A model generated the notes under the pieces. The model did not search any database and was not told where the DNA came from. It was given only the letters and a program-made list of their open reading frames with translations. From contig JAGWUV010000005.1 in assembly GCA_028875875.1 (NCBI GenBank), forward strand, positions 1 through 64,000: a stretch of DNA of 64,000 nt, given 5' to 3'. The position numbers were made by a program, and so were the translations under genes. How positions within the stretch are numbered: the first letter of the stretch is position 1; each line of letters starts with the position of its first letter. The DNA is from Bacteroidota bacterium. GTDB taxonomy: Bacteria > Bacteroidota > Bacteroidia > Chitinophagales > Chitinophagaceae. Positions 18,702 to 26,932 of the stretch are shown here, piece by piece.

Positions 18702-19697
18702 ATGTGTAGAGCCATTATCCATAACTCCCCTTTTCTTATCTGCTTTATCTGCTTGAACATTGTAAGTGTTCGGGCCCAGGTTTCTGCAAATCCCATTGTG
18801 CACGATCCGGTCTTAATTAAGCAGGATAGTGTGTATCACTTGTTTTGCACAGGTATGGGCATCGCTCATTTCAGTTCAACTGATATGAAACATTGGAAAC
18901 ATGAGCCCCCTGTGTTTCCTCAAATTCCTGACTGGACGGCTATGAAAGTGAAAGGATTTAAAGGTCATTTCTGGGCTCCCGATATTTCTTTTTATAAAGG
19001 GAAATATTATCTTTTTTATGCTGTATCTGAGTTTGGTAAAAACACATCCTGTATTGGGTTAGCTGAAAATAAAACCTTAAACACCTCATCTCCGAACTAT
19101 AAATGGATTGATAAAGGAATGGTTGTGCAGTCTGTACCGGGAAGGGACATGTGGAATGCCATCGATCCTAATTTGATAGTTGATGAAGATGGAACCCCCT
19201 GGCTGGATTTTGGTTCTTTTTGGGAAGGCATCAAATTGGTTCGCCTGAAGTCGGATCTTTCGGCAATCGATGAACACCAGCAATGGTTTACGCTGGCTTC
19301 AAGAGAAAGAAAGTTTGGAACAGCTGATTCATTAGCGGGTGATGCAGCTATTGAAGCTCCTTTCATTTTCAAACATGGCGATTATTATTATCTCTTCGTT
19401 TCTTTTGATTATTGCTGTCGAGGTATCAATAGCACCTACAAAGTCATGGTGGGAAGGTCAAAGGAAATGATGGGGCCATATCTTGATAAAAAAGAAGTTC
19501 CGATGACAAAAGGCGGAGGATCTTTAGTAGTAGAAGGGAATAAAGACTGGTATGGTGTTGGGCATAATGCTGTTTATCATGTTGATGGTAAAGATATTAT
19601 CATCTATCACGGATACAGTGCTGCAGATAATGGAAAACCACACCTTATTGTACATGATCTTTTATGGGATCAGGATGGCTGGCCTGTGGTACAGTAA
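18702..19697 (+). CDS. GH43 arabinan endo-1,5-alpha-L-arabinosidase-like enzyme
   Basis: A 331-residue single-domain GH43 enzyme. The signal peptide ends SVRAQ. The catalytic triad is Asp35 in IVHDPVLIK, Asp155 in NAIDPNLIVDEDG and Glu218 in AAIEAPFIFKHGDYYYLF; FWAPDISFYKGKYYLFYAVS is typical of endo-arabinanases. It lacks the C-terminal barrel and lipobox of the other GH43 enzyme and is probably periplasmic. Its ATG follows the preceding GH51 stop by one base, so translation is likely coupled. It is the last gene of the arabinan operon. An upstream in-frame extension overlaps the previous gene and lacks a signal peptide at its start, so it was not chosen. Confidence 0.88.
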   Translation: MCRAIIHNSPFLICFICLNIVSVRAQVSANPIVHDPVLIKQDSVYHLFCTGMGIAHFSSTDMKHWKHEPPVFPQIPDWTAMKVKGFKGHFWAPDISFYKGKYYLFYAVSEFGKNTSCIGLAENKTLNTSSPNYKWIDKGMVVQSVPGRDMWNAIDPNLIVDEDGTPWLDFGSFWEGIKLVRLKSDLSAIDEHQQWFTLASRERKFGTADSLAGDAAIEAPFIFKHGDYYYLFVSFDYCCRGINSTYKVMVGRSKEMMGPYLDKKEVPMTKGGGSLVVEGNKDWYGVGHNAVYHVDGKDIIIYHGYSAADNGKPHLIVHDLLWDQDGWPVVQ

Positions 19698-19800
19698 TGG
19701 CAGGTAAGTGAGTGAACCTGCTATTGCTGAATTATTCAGATCAGCTATCAGTAACACAGTACTTGTTAACGCTATTTAAAAGGGATGAATTCAATTATAG

Positions 19801-20445
19801 CTACTGAAGGGTGGCTTTATTCTTTTTAAGTTTTCTCTTTGTTACCAGTTGTTGAATATACACTGAAGCGATGGCTGTGATGATCCCTGCAATCATTCCC
19901 GCACCCACATCTCTTGGAAAGTGCTGTGCAAGATATATCCTTGAATAACCAACAAGCATTGCTACAAAAAAGCCTGTAGGCAGTACCCATTTTTTAGGAA
20001 TCAGTAAACAGGCCAGCAGGAAAATACTGAAGGCCGTTGTGGTATGTCCTGATGGAAAGCTAGACACAGTATTAACCTCCACACCGGGAACCAGGTGAAT
20101 GAGTGAGGTATCTGTAATGGCTTTAATGGGCCTTGGTTCGTAAGGCATTAGCCAGTCTTTAAAAATATGCGTGATAATTGTTGAGATGATAATAGATGCA
20201 ATGATCATCACCCATGTATCTCTTCTATAAATGAACATGAGAATAACAACAGGAACCCAGATAATGCCATCACCAAGATAGGTGCAGTAAGGAAAGAAAT
20301 GATCGGCGATTGTACCAAGGTCTCCATTCAGGAGAAGGAATAATTCGTTCTTGCCAATGAATGATGAACATCCCAAAATTATGATCGCCATTACAGCAGT
20401 AAGCAATATGGCCTGCCTGAACCTGTTAAAATGGAGTGTTTGCAT
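19801..20445 (-). CDS. PAP2-family membrane phosphatase
   Basis: A 214-residue integral membrane protein with the three phosphatidic acid phosphatase motifs: KDWLMPYEPRP, SSFPSGHTTTAFS (catalytic His in SGH) and YSRIYLAQHFPRDVGAG. Five or six membrane helices are visible. It probably removes phosphate from a lipid such as undecaprenyl diphosphate or phosphatidylglycerol phosphate. The ATG at 20445 starts the hydrophobic core; the open frame upstream runs through the terminator of homoserine dehydrogenase and is not likely translated. It is convergent with the arabinan operon. Confidence 0.85.
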   Translation of the reverse strand: MQTLHFNRFRQAILLTAVMAIIILGCSSFIGKNELFLLLNGDLGTIADHFFPYCTYLGDGIIWVPVVILMFIYRRDTWVMIIASIIISTIITHIFKDWLMPYEPRPIKAITDTSLIHLVPGVEVNTVSSFPSGHTTTAFSIFLLACLLIPKKWVLPTGFFVAMLVGYSRIYLAQHFPRDVGAGMIAGIITAIASVYIQQLVTKRKLKKNKATLQ

Positions 20446-20477
20446 GCCTGTAAAAATAAAAGCTATTTTGAGAGCAC

Positions 20478-20515
20478 AAAAAAAAGTACTGTTACAGAAA
20501 TCATAACAGTACTTT
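20478..20515 (-). terminator. Terminator of the metB-like/hom operon
   Basis: A 12-bp stem AAAGTACTGTTA / TAACAGTACTTT (20483-20494 with 20504-20515) followed on the minus strand by a run of eight T. It lies 28 bases after the homoserine dehydrogenase stop. Confidence 0.9.
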
Positions 20516-20542
20516 ACAACAAATACAAACGATAAAGACAGT

Positions 20543-21799
20543 TTATACAATCCCTGCAAGTTCAAGGCTTCTTTTCTTTAGTTTAATGATGTCTACATTT
20601 TCAATGATCGGATCGGGGGCCAATATCAGTGAAGTGCCGTTTTCTTTCCACCAATTTTTTTGATATAACTCTTTTACATGAATAACACCAATAATGTAAT
20701 TGCGTTCTTCCCCGGCATGCCATTCCTCTATCCATTCAAACTTGTCTTTAGGCACATTTTTCCAGTCGTTAAAACTGATATACGCTTTCACATGAAAATC
20801 GTAATGCAGTTCATGTGGTGTATGGTGATACAGTTTTTTATATTCATAACGATAGTTATAACGCAACGCTGAAAGATCGCTTAATACAGCAGATGCGGTA
20901 GGAAAGCTCCCGGCGCCTTTGCCATAAAAAAATTGTTTATCGGCAAATCCGCTTTCAATCACAACGCCATTGTATTCGTTCTTCACAAAAGCCAAATGAT
21001 CATCATGCTTTACAAACTGCGGCAACACAAAAGCGGCTACTTTCCCATCCTGTAATTTTTTAGCCTGTGCTACCAACTTTATTTCAAACTGTTTTTCTTT
21101 TGCTACAATGGCATCGCTTAACTGAATATTTTGTATACCACTGAACAAAATGTTAGAAGGATGTTGCACAATACCGTAAGCATGGTTTAAAAGAATAGAC
21201 CACTTGTTCACAGCATCATATCCTTCCACATCCAGTTTAGGATTGCTTTCTGCAAAGCCTAATTGTTGTGCTAACAGTAAGGCCTCGCTGAAGTCTAACT
21301 TATCTTCAAACATTTTAGTTAGAATGAAGTTGGTAGAGCCATTCACGATCGCTTTAATCGAATGCAACAAGTCGTTATCGTAGTATTCTTCCAGGTTCCT
21401 GATAACGGGAATAGAAGCACAGGCAGCACTTTCACATAAAAAAGGCAGACCTGTTTCTTGTTGTAGTTGTAATATCTCAGGTAAATGTTCTGCGATCATT
21501 TTTTTACTGGCACTCACAACGGCCTTGCCATTACGAAGCGCCGTAGTAATGATCTCAAATGCAGCATTTGCATCATCAATTACCTCTACGATCACGTTGA
21601 TATTCTCATCGAACAACAGGTCTTCTTTATGTGTGGTAAATAATTCTGCCGGGGCATTTCTCTTCTTTTCCGGGTTTTTAATACACACTTTCTTGATCTC
21701 TGCTTTCAGCGAAGGTGTTTGCTGTAATACTCTGTACAAACCTTCTCCAACAACACCAAAACCAAACAAACCAATCGATAACTGCTTATGTGTTTCCAT
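20543..21799 (-). CDS. hom: Homoserine dehydrogenase
   Basis: A 418-residue enzyme reducing aspartate semialdehyde to homoserine with NAD(P)H, in the threonine and methionine pathway. The N-terminal Rossmann motif is GLFGFGVVGEGLYRVL. The family signature region contains VNGSTNFILTKM and GFAESNPKLDVEGYDAVNKWSIL, with the catalytic Asp and Lys in place, and GKGAGSFPTASAVLSDL follows. It has no aspartokinase fusion. It is second in the operon, 36 bases after the transsulfuration gene, and is therefore under the upstream SAM riboswitch. The last 80 residues do not clearly match the usual ACT regulatory domain. Confidence 0.92.
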   Translation of the reverse strand: METHKQLSIGLFGFGVVGEGLYRVLQQTPSLKAEIKKVCIKNPEKKRNAPAELFTTHKEDLLFDENINVIVEVIDDANAAFEIITTALRNGKAVVSASKKMIAEHLPEILQLQQETGLPFLCESAACASIPVIRNLEEYYDNDLLHSIKAIVNGSTNFILTKMFEDKLDFSEALLLAQQLGFAESNPKLDVEGYDAVNKWSILLNHAYGIVQHPSNILFSGIQNIQLSDAIVAKEKQFEIKLVAQAKKLQDGKVAAFVLPQFVKHDDHLAFVKNEYNGVVIESGFADKQFFYGKGAGSFPTASAVLSDLSALRYNYRYEYKKLYHHTPHELHYDFHVKAYISFNDWKNVPKDKFEWIEEWHAGEERNYIIGVIHVKELYQKNWWKENGTSLILAPDPIIENVDIIKLKKRSLELAGIV

Positions 21800-21835
21800 G
21801 ATTTTTATTTTTTTATTGTACCGGCTGCATCAATA

Positions 21836-23035
21836 CTAACAGGCTTTCGTTGTGTCACTCACTTCAACGTTCTGTTCTTTGGTCAGCTTATTTTCTATTA
21901 TACTAAATGTGTTTTCTAAATCATTGATTAGGTCTTCCGCATCTTCCAGTCCAATGCTTAATCTTATCAAACTATCAGCAACACCTACTACTCTTCTTTG
22001 GTCAGCAGGAATGGATTTGTGCGTCATGTTCGCCGGGTGGCATACTAAACTTTTAATGCCTCCTAAACTTTCTGCTAGTTTAAATAAAGAGGTATTGGTA
22101 ACAAAGGCAAGAGCAGCATCGTTCGTATCTTCTTTCAATGTAAATGATACAATGCCACCAAATCCTTTAGCCTGTTTCTTTGCGATCGCATGATTAGGAT
22201 GTGAAGTTAATCCCGGGTAGAACACTTTATCCACCAAAGGATGTTGTTCTAAATAGTTTGCAACAGCTAATGCAGTGTTACAATGTTGTTTAATGCGTAA
22301 ATGAACCGTTTCAATGCCACGTATCAGCAACCAGCTATCGAACGGGCCCAGTATTGCACCACAAGCGTTTTGATAGAATTTTATTTTCGCACCCAACTCA
22401 GCATTCTTCGTAATTACCAATCCTGCAATCAGGTCGCTATGGCCGCCTAAATATTTGGTGGCGCTGTGAATTACAATATCTGCCCCTAAGTTTAAGGGCT
22501 GTTGTAAAACAGGTGTTGCAAAAGTATTGTCTACACAAAGCAGGCAGGATGAAGCCTTCGCTACTTTTGCAATGGCTTCAATATCAGAAATTTTTAAAGT
22601 AGGATTAGTGGGGGTTTCTAACCAAATGAGTTTTGTTTTAGGTGTAATGGCATTAAACACATTCTCAACATTCGATGTATCTACGAAAGTTACTTTAATG
22701 TCAAACTGCTGGTACACTTGGGTAAACAAACGAAATGCACCGCCATAGATATCATCCACCGCAACAATTTCATCACCCGCTTTTAAAAGTTTTAGTACTG
22801 CATCAATGGCTGCTAATCCGCTGGCAAAAGCCAGTCCTGTTGCGCCGTTCTCCAGTTGTGCTACTAATTTTTCCAATGTGGCACGGGTAGGGTTGTTGGT
22901 CCGGGAATAATCAAAACCTTTGTTCACGCCCGGTGCTTCCTGTACAAATGTGGAAGTTTGATAAATGGGAACTGAAATAGCGCCTGTTAATGCATCTACC
23001 GGGATGCTGTGGATCAATTGTGTTGCGTTGCTCAT
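21836..23035 (-). CDS. Cystathionine gamma-synthase / O-acylhomoserine sulfhydrylase-like PLP enzyme
   Basis: A 399-residue Cys/Met-metabolism PLP enzyme. Motifs are YSRTNNPTRATLEKLVAQLE, FASGLAAIDAVL, DDIYGGAFRLF, CVDNTFATPVLQQPLNLGAD and the PLP lysine in SATKYLGGHSD. Cystathionine gamma-synthase, O-succinylhomoserine sulfhydrylase and cystathionine beta/gamma-lyase share this fold and cannot be told apart here with confidence. Being first in an operon with homoserine dehydrogenase and behind a SAM riboswitch favours a biosynthetic role, converting activated homoserine towards methionine. MetB or MetZ type are both possible, so no symbol is given. Confidence 0.88.
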   Translation of the reverse strand: MSNATQLIHSIPVDALTGAISVPIYQTSTFVQEAPGVNKGFDYSRTNNPTRATLEKLVAQLENGATGLAFASGLAAIDAVLKLLKAGDEIVAVDDIYGGAFRLFTQVYQQFDIKVTFVDTSNVENVFNAITPKTKLIWLETPTNPTLKISDIEAIAKVAKASSCLLCVDNTFATPVLQQPLNLGADIVIHSATKYLGGHSDLIAGLVITKNAELGAKIKFYQNACGAILGPFDSWLLIRGIETVHLRIKQHCNTALAVANYLEQHPLVDKVFYPGLTSHPNHAIAKKQAKGFGGIVSFTLKEDTNDAALAFVTNTSLFKLAESLGGIKSLVCHPANMTHKSIPADQRRVVGVADSLIRLSIGLEDAEDLINDLENTFSIIENKLTKEQNVEVSDTTKAC

Positions 23036-23118
23036 CTTCGTTGTTTTTTAATTGATGATGTGATTGATTAAACAGGTTCTTTGACAACACTTATCCTGTG
23101 AGGCTACGGTAATGGACA

Positions 23119-23152
23119 ATAAAAAAGCTCACCCGTAAAGTCAGGTGAGCTT
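23119..23152 (-). terminator. Riboswitch expression-platform terminator
   Basis: Stem AAGCTCACC / GGTGAGCTT (23144-23152 with 23125-23133) with a 10-base loop and a T-run (23126-23121) on the minus strand. It sits between the SAM aptamer and the transsulfuration gene. Its loop contains CTGACTT, which can pair with AAGTCAG at the 3' side of the aptamer P1 stem. Confidence 0.85.
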
Positions 23153-23200
23153 GAAATATGTAAAGCGATGCGATCGCGAAAAAATCAAACTGAACTCTGA

Positions 23201-23310
23201 CTTATCTCTTCCCGTTTTACGGGATGGAGTTGGCACCTTCATACAAGCGAGTAGTTCGTATGGGTTGCCAAGGCTTCATCGGGCCAATTCCCTCTGCCTT
23301 TCTTGATAAG
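23201..23310 (-). ncRNA. SAM-I (S-box) riboswitch aptamer
   Basis: On the minus strand the sequence shows the conserved S-box features in order: P1 5' strand CTTATC, AAGAAAGGCAGAGGGA, GGCCCGATGAAGCCTTGGCA, then AAGGTGCCAACTCC, and P1 3' strand GATAAG. This is the core of the SAM-I class. Known members bind S-adenosylmethionine and usually stop transcription of methionine genes when it is plentiful. The downstream genes (transsulfuration enzyme, homoserine dehydrogenase) and the terminator about 50 bases further on fit that mechanism. Confidence 0.95.
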
Positions 23311-23331
23311 TTGTTTTAAAAAGAACTGGTG

Positions 23332-23364
23332 CAAATGTAATGGCACTGTTTTCATTCTGCCAAA
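23332..23364 (-). promoter_or_regulatory. Promoter of the SAM riboswitch operon
   Basis: Minus strand: TTTG at 23364-23361, 21 bases, then TACATTTG at 23339-23332, matching the Bacteroidota -33/-7 pattern. The predicted transcript start (about 23325) falls just before the aptamer. Confidence 0.75.
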
Positions 23365-23509
23365 ACTTTTTTTCTTATCCATATTTCATTTTTGTTAAAA
23401 TCCTTTTGCTGCTTGCATTTTCAGCTGTAATATGATTCTTGTCAACCTTATTCGTCACTTCCTGTAAATCATCGGTCTATCCTGCAACCAAATGAAACTG
23501 CAATTGTTC

Positions 23510-23517
23510 TACATTTG
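23510..23517 (+). promoter_or_regulatory. Candidate -7 element for uvrA
   Basis: TACATTTG matches TAnnTTTG and ends 16 bases before the uvrA ATG, implying a very short leader. No clear TTG at the -33 position. Confidence 0.5.
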
Positions 23518-23533
23518 ATTAGTTTGAAACGGT

Positions 23534-26422
23534 ATGGCAAAAGCAAAGAAAAATAACGAAGAAAATGCTCCTGTAATTACAGGAGAAACCATAGAGGTAT
23601 TCGGTGCAAGAGAACATAACTTAAAAAATGTTGATATTATCATTCCAAAAAATAAACTGGTGGTATTTACCGGTGTGAGTGGTAGTGGCAAATCATCCCT
23701 GGCATTTGATACAATTTATAATGAAGGTCAACGTCGCTACATGGAAAGCTTCAGTGCCTATGCACGGCAATTCGTGGGTGATATGGAAAGACCTGATGTA
23801 GATAAGATCACAGGCTTATCTCCGGTTATTTCCATTGAACAAAAAACAACGAATAAAAACCCGAGATCAACTGTGGGAACGGTTACGGAAGTGTACGATT
23901 TTATGCGTTTGCTGTTCGCCAGGATAGGAGAGGCGTACAGTTACAATACAGGCAAAAAAATGGTGAAGTTTAGTGAAGAAGAAATTGTGAGCAACATCTT
24001 TCAACGTTTCAAAGGGAAAAAAATTTCATTGTTATCTCCATTGGTACGTGGAAGAAAAGGCCATTACCGCGAACTGTTTGAAGATATCAGAAAGAAAGGG
24101 TTTTTGAAAGTGAGGGTAGATGGCGAAGTGCTCGATCTTACTCCCCGCATGCAGGTAGACCGTTACAAGATACATGATATTGAAGTAGTGATCGATCGGT
24201 TGGCCGTAACAGATGATATGAAAGTGCGTTTAAGCCAGAGTGTGCAGCAAAGTTTGAAGATGGGGAAAGACCTCATGTTTGTTTTATTGAACGATGCCAA
24301 CACTGTTGTGCAATACAGTAAGCAACTGATGTGCGAGGATACAGGTATTAGCTATGAAGAGCCTTCTCCCAATGCGTTTTCGTTCAACTCGCCTTATGGT
24401 GCCTGCCCCGTTTGCAAAGGTTTGGGCAATGTGTTTACCGTAAGTATGGAGGCTGTTATTCCTGATCCGAATCTTTCAATCAATGATGGGGGCATTGCTC
24501 CTTTGGGTGAAGCAAGAGAAGCTTCTATTTTCAAGCAAGTACAACAACTGTCCAAAAAATATAAGTTCAGGTTAGATGTGCCCGTGAAAGAACTGCCAGA
24601 AAAAGCGATGAATATTTTATTGTACGGTAAAGAAACAAGGGATGTTTCTGATACGATGGAAGTGGAAGTAGATAACGGGGAAATGTTAGGCGATTTTTAT
24701 GAAAAAGAATATGAAGGTGTGATCAATATGATCAAACGATGGTTCGGTGCTACCAATACAACCGAGGCTTTACGGGCATGGGTAGAAAAGTATATGCAGT
24801 TGTCCGATTGCCCTTCGTGTAATGGGGCAAGATTAAAAAAGGAAAGCCTTTGGTTCAAAGTGAATGAAAAGAATATTGCAGAACTAAGCGAACTGAATTT
24901 AGATAAACTGATGCGTTGGTTTGATGGTATTGAGAAAAAACTCAGCAACAAACAAAATGCTATTGCAAAAGATATTTTGAAAGAGATAAGGGAACGCTTA
25001 CAGTTTCTGCTGGATGTGGGTTTAACGTATCTTACCCTTAACCGTCCTTCCAGAACGTTGAGTGGTGGCGAATCGCAGCGTATCAGGCTGGCTACACAGA
25101 TCGGTTCTCATCTGCAGGGAATCACTTACATTCTGGATGAACCTTCTATTGGTTTGCATCAAAGAGATAATCATCGTTTGATAGAAGCATTGAAAAATCT
25201 TCGCGACATTGGTAATACGGTCTTGGTGGTAGAGCATGATAAAGATATTATGCTTGCCAGTGATCATTTGGTAGATATTGGTCCGAAGGCAGGAAAGCAT
25301 GGCGGACAAATTGTAGCGGCAGGTACGCCTGCTGAAGTATTGCGTTCGCACTCTGAAACGGCCAACTATTTAAACGGTTCCAGTAAAATTGAAATACCGG
25401 CTGAAAGAAGAAAGGGGAATGGTAAATTCATTGAATTGAAAGGAGCCAATGGTAATAACCTTAAAAATGTATCGGTTCGTTTTCCGTTGGGCAAACTGAT
25501 CGTGGTGAGTGGGGTGAGTGGCAGTGGTAAATCAACACTTATTAATGAAACGCTTTATCCGATCTTATCCAAACATGCATACGATAGCCGTGTAACGCCG
25601 ATGGAATATGCATCTGTAAAGGGTTTGGAGCATATTGATAAAGTGATCGAGATCGATCAATCGCCTATCGGCCGCACCCCACGCAGTAACCCGGCAACAT
25701 ATTGTGGTTTCTTCACCGAGATAAGAACACTCTTTGCATCGGTGCCTGAAGCCAAGATCAGGGGCTATAATGCCGGCCGTTTTTCTTTCAATGTAAAAAC
25801 GGGAAGATGCGATATGTGTGAAGGGGGGGGGATGCGTGTGATTGAGATGAACTTTCTGCCCGATGTGTATGTGCATTGTGAAAAATGTAATGGCAAGAGA
25901 TACAATCGTGAAACACTGGAAATTCGCTACAAGGGCAAATCCATCAGTGATGTGCTGGATATGACGGTAGATGAAGCTTGTGAATTTTTTCAACCCGTGC
26001 ATTATTTATACAGGAAAATAAAAGTATTGCAGGATGTAGGTTTGGGTTATATCACTTTGGGCCAATCGGCCGTAACATTGAGTGGTGGAGAAGCACAACG
26101 TGTAAAACTATCTACTGAATTAGGTAAGAAAGATACCGGCAAAACATTCTATATTTTAGACGAGCCCACAACGGGTTTGCATTTTCAGGATATTAAATTA
26201 TTAATGGATGTAGTGAATAAGCTGGTAGACCGCGGTAACACGGTATTGATCATTGAACACAACCTGGATGTGATTAAAATGGCCGATCATGTCATTGATC
26301 TTGGCCCCGAAGGTGGAGATGGTGGTGGCCAGATATTATTCGAGGGTACACCGGAAGAAATGATCAAAAACAAGAAAAGCCACACCGCTGTTTTCCTCAA
26401 AACCGAATTAGAAGTTCATTAG
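23534..26422 (+). CDS. uvrA: UvrABC excinuclease subunit A
   Basis: A 962-residue nucleotide excision repair damage sensor, normal length for the family. It has two ABC ATPase modules: Walker A GVSGSGKSSL near residue 47 and GVSGSGKSTL in the second half; signatures LSGGESQRIRLA and LSGGEAQRVKLS; Walker B ITYILDEPSIGLHQRD and FYILDEPTTGLHFQD. The zinc-binding cysteine pairs are present (CPVCKGLG, CPSCNGARLKKESL, CDMCEGGG with CEKCNGKRYNRETLE). RRYMESFSAYARQF is the usual UvrA N-terminal signature. It acts as a dimer with UvrB. It is monocistronic as far as can be seen. Confidence 0.97.
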   Translation: MAKAKKNNEENAPVITGETIEVFGAREHNLKNVDIIIPKNKLVVFTGVSGSGKSSLAFDTIYNEGQRRYMESFSAYARQFVGDMERPDVDKITGLSPVISIEQKTTNKNPRSTVGTVTEVYDFMRLLFARIGEAYSYNTGKKMVKFSEEEIVSNIFQRFKGKKISLLSPLVRGRKGHYRELFEDIRKKGFLKVRVDGEVLDLTPRMQVDRYKIHDIEVVIDRLAVTDDMKVRLSQSVQQSLKMGKDLMFVLLNDANTVVQYSKQLMCEDTGISYEEPSPNAFSFNSPYGACPVCKGLGNVFTVSMEAVIPDPNLSINDGGIAPLGEAREASIFKQVQQLSKKYKFRLDVPVKELPEKAMNILLYGKETRDVSDTMEVEVDNGEMLGDFYEKEYEGVINMIKRWFGATNTTEALRAWVEKYMQLSDCPSCNGARLKKESLWFKVNEKNIAELSELNLDKLMRWFDGIEKKLSNKQNAIAKDILKEIRERLQFLLDVGLTYLTLNRPSRTLSGGESQRIRLATQIGSHLQGITYILDEPSIGLHQRDNHRLIEALKNLRDIGNTVLVVEHDKDIMLASDHLVDIGPKAGKHGGQIVAAGTPAEVLRSHSETANYLNGSSKIEIPAERRKGNGKFIELKGANGNNLKNVSVRFPLGKLIVVSGVSGSGKSTLINETLYPILSKHAYDSRVTPMEYASVKGLEHIDKVIEIDQSPIGRTPRSNPATYCGFFTEIRTLFASVPEAKIRGYNAGRFSFNVKTGRCDMCEGGGMRVIEMNFLPDVYVHCEKCNGKRYNRETLEIRYKGKSISDVLDMTVDEACEFFQPVHYLYRKIKVLQDVGLGYITLGQSAVTLSGGEAQRVKLSTELGKKDTGKTFYILDEPTTGLHFQDIKLLMDVVNKLVDRGNTVLIIEHNLDVIKMADHVIDLGPEGGDGGGQILFEGTPEEMIKNKKSHTAVFLKTELEVH

Positions 26423-26506
26423 AAAGCAGATGTAAAACAATTTCTTAACAGAATTATAGGCTCGGGGCATTTAATTTCGTTGCTTAAATGCGTCTACTGT
26501 AACATC

Positions 26507-26893
26507 TTGAAGCAACGTATACCTCTATATCGCCTAAGTTTCATCATTATATTGATGCTGGTATACACGGCATTCTTCGCCGTGCAACTGATATACAATT
26601 TTGACGTCTCAACAACTTCTACAACTGCTCTTTCTCTACAGCAAAGCACTTTCAAAAACGTTAGCGCCTTTCACGGTGCAAGTACATATTCCAGGAAAAG
26701 GGAAAGAAAAAATATATGGCTGAACAAACGCTTCCAGCCGGAGAATATACCTGTTTGCGATGTGGTATATCAAAATCCTATTCTTTTTTATTCAGATGAA
26801 CATTCTTACAGTTTATATAACGGCCCTTTTCTTTCATTGCATGAAAGGCTTGCCCATACTTTACGTGGCCCACCTTTGAGTTACATACTGTAG
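26507..26893 (+). CDS. Small single-pass membrane protein, unknown
   Basis: About 128 residues if translation starts at the TTG at 26507; an ATG at 26555 would cut into the membrane helix. A basic N-terminus and one hydrophobic helix (FIIILMLVYTAFFAVQLIY) are followed by a polar, Ser/Thr-rich and then basic region (YSRKRERKNIWLNKRF). It ends LRGPPLSYIL. I do not recognise the family. It lies 39 bases before the TolC-like gene and may be the first gene of the efflux operon. A TAATTTCG box resembling a -7 element at 26472 lies upstream. It has no cysteine cluster or obvious enzymatic motif. Confidence 0.5.
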   Translation: MKQRIPLYRLSFIIILMLVYTAFFAVQLIYNFDVSTTSTTALSLQQSTFKNVSAFHGASTYSRKRERKNIWLNKRFQPENIPVCDVVYQNPILFYSDEHSYSLYNGPFLSLHERLAHTLRGPPLSYIL

Positions 26894-26932
26894 TTTTTGT
26901 ATTTTATTTCTAACTCAATTACAAAATTGTTT

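Noticed and set aside
19700-19721. GCAGGT / ACCTGC inverted repeat after the last arabinan gene
   Set aside because: Six pairs and no T-run; could be chance. No better terminator for the arabinan operon was seen.
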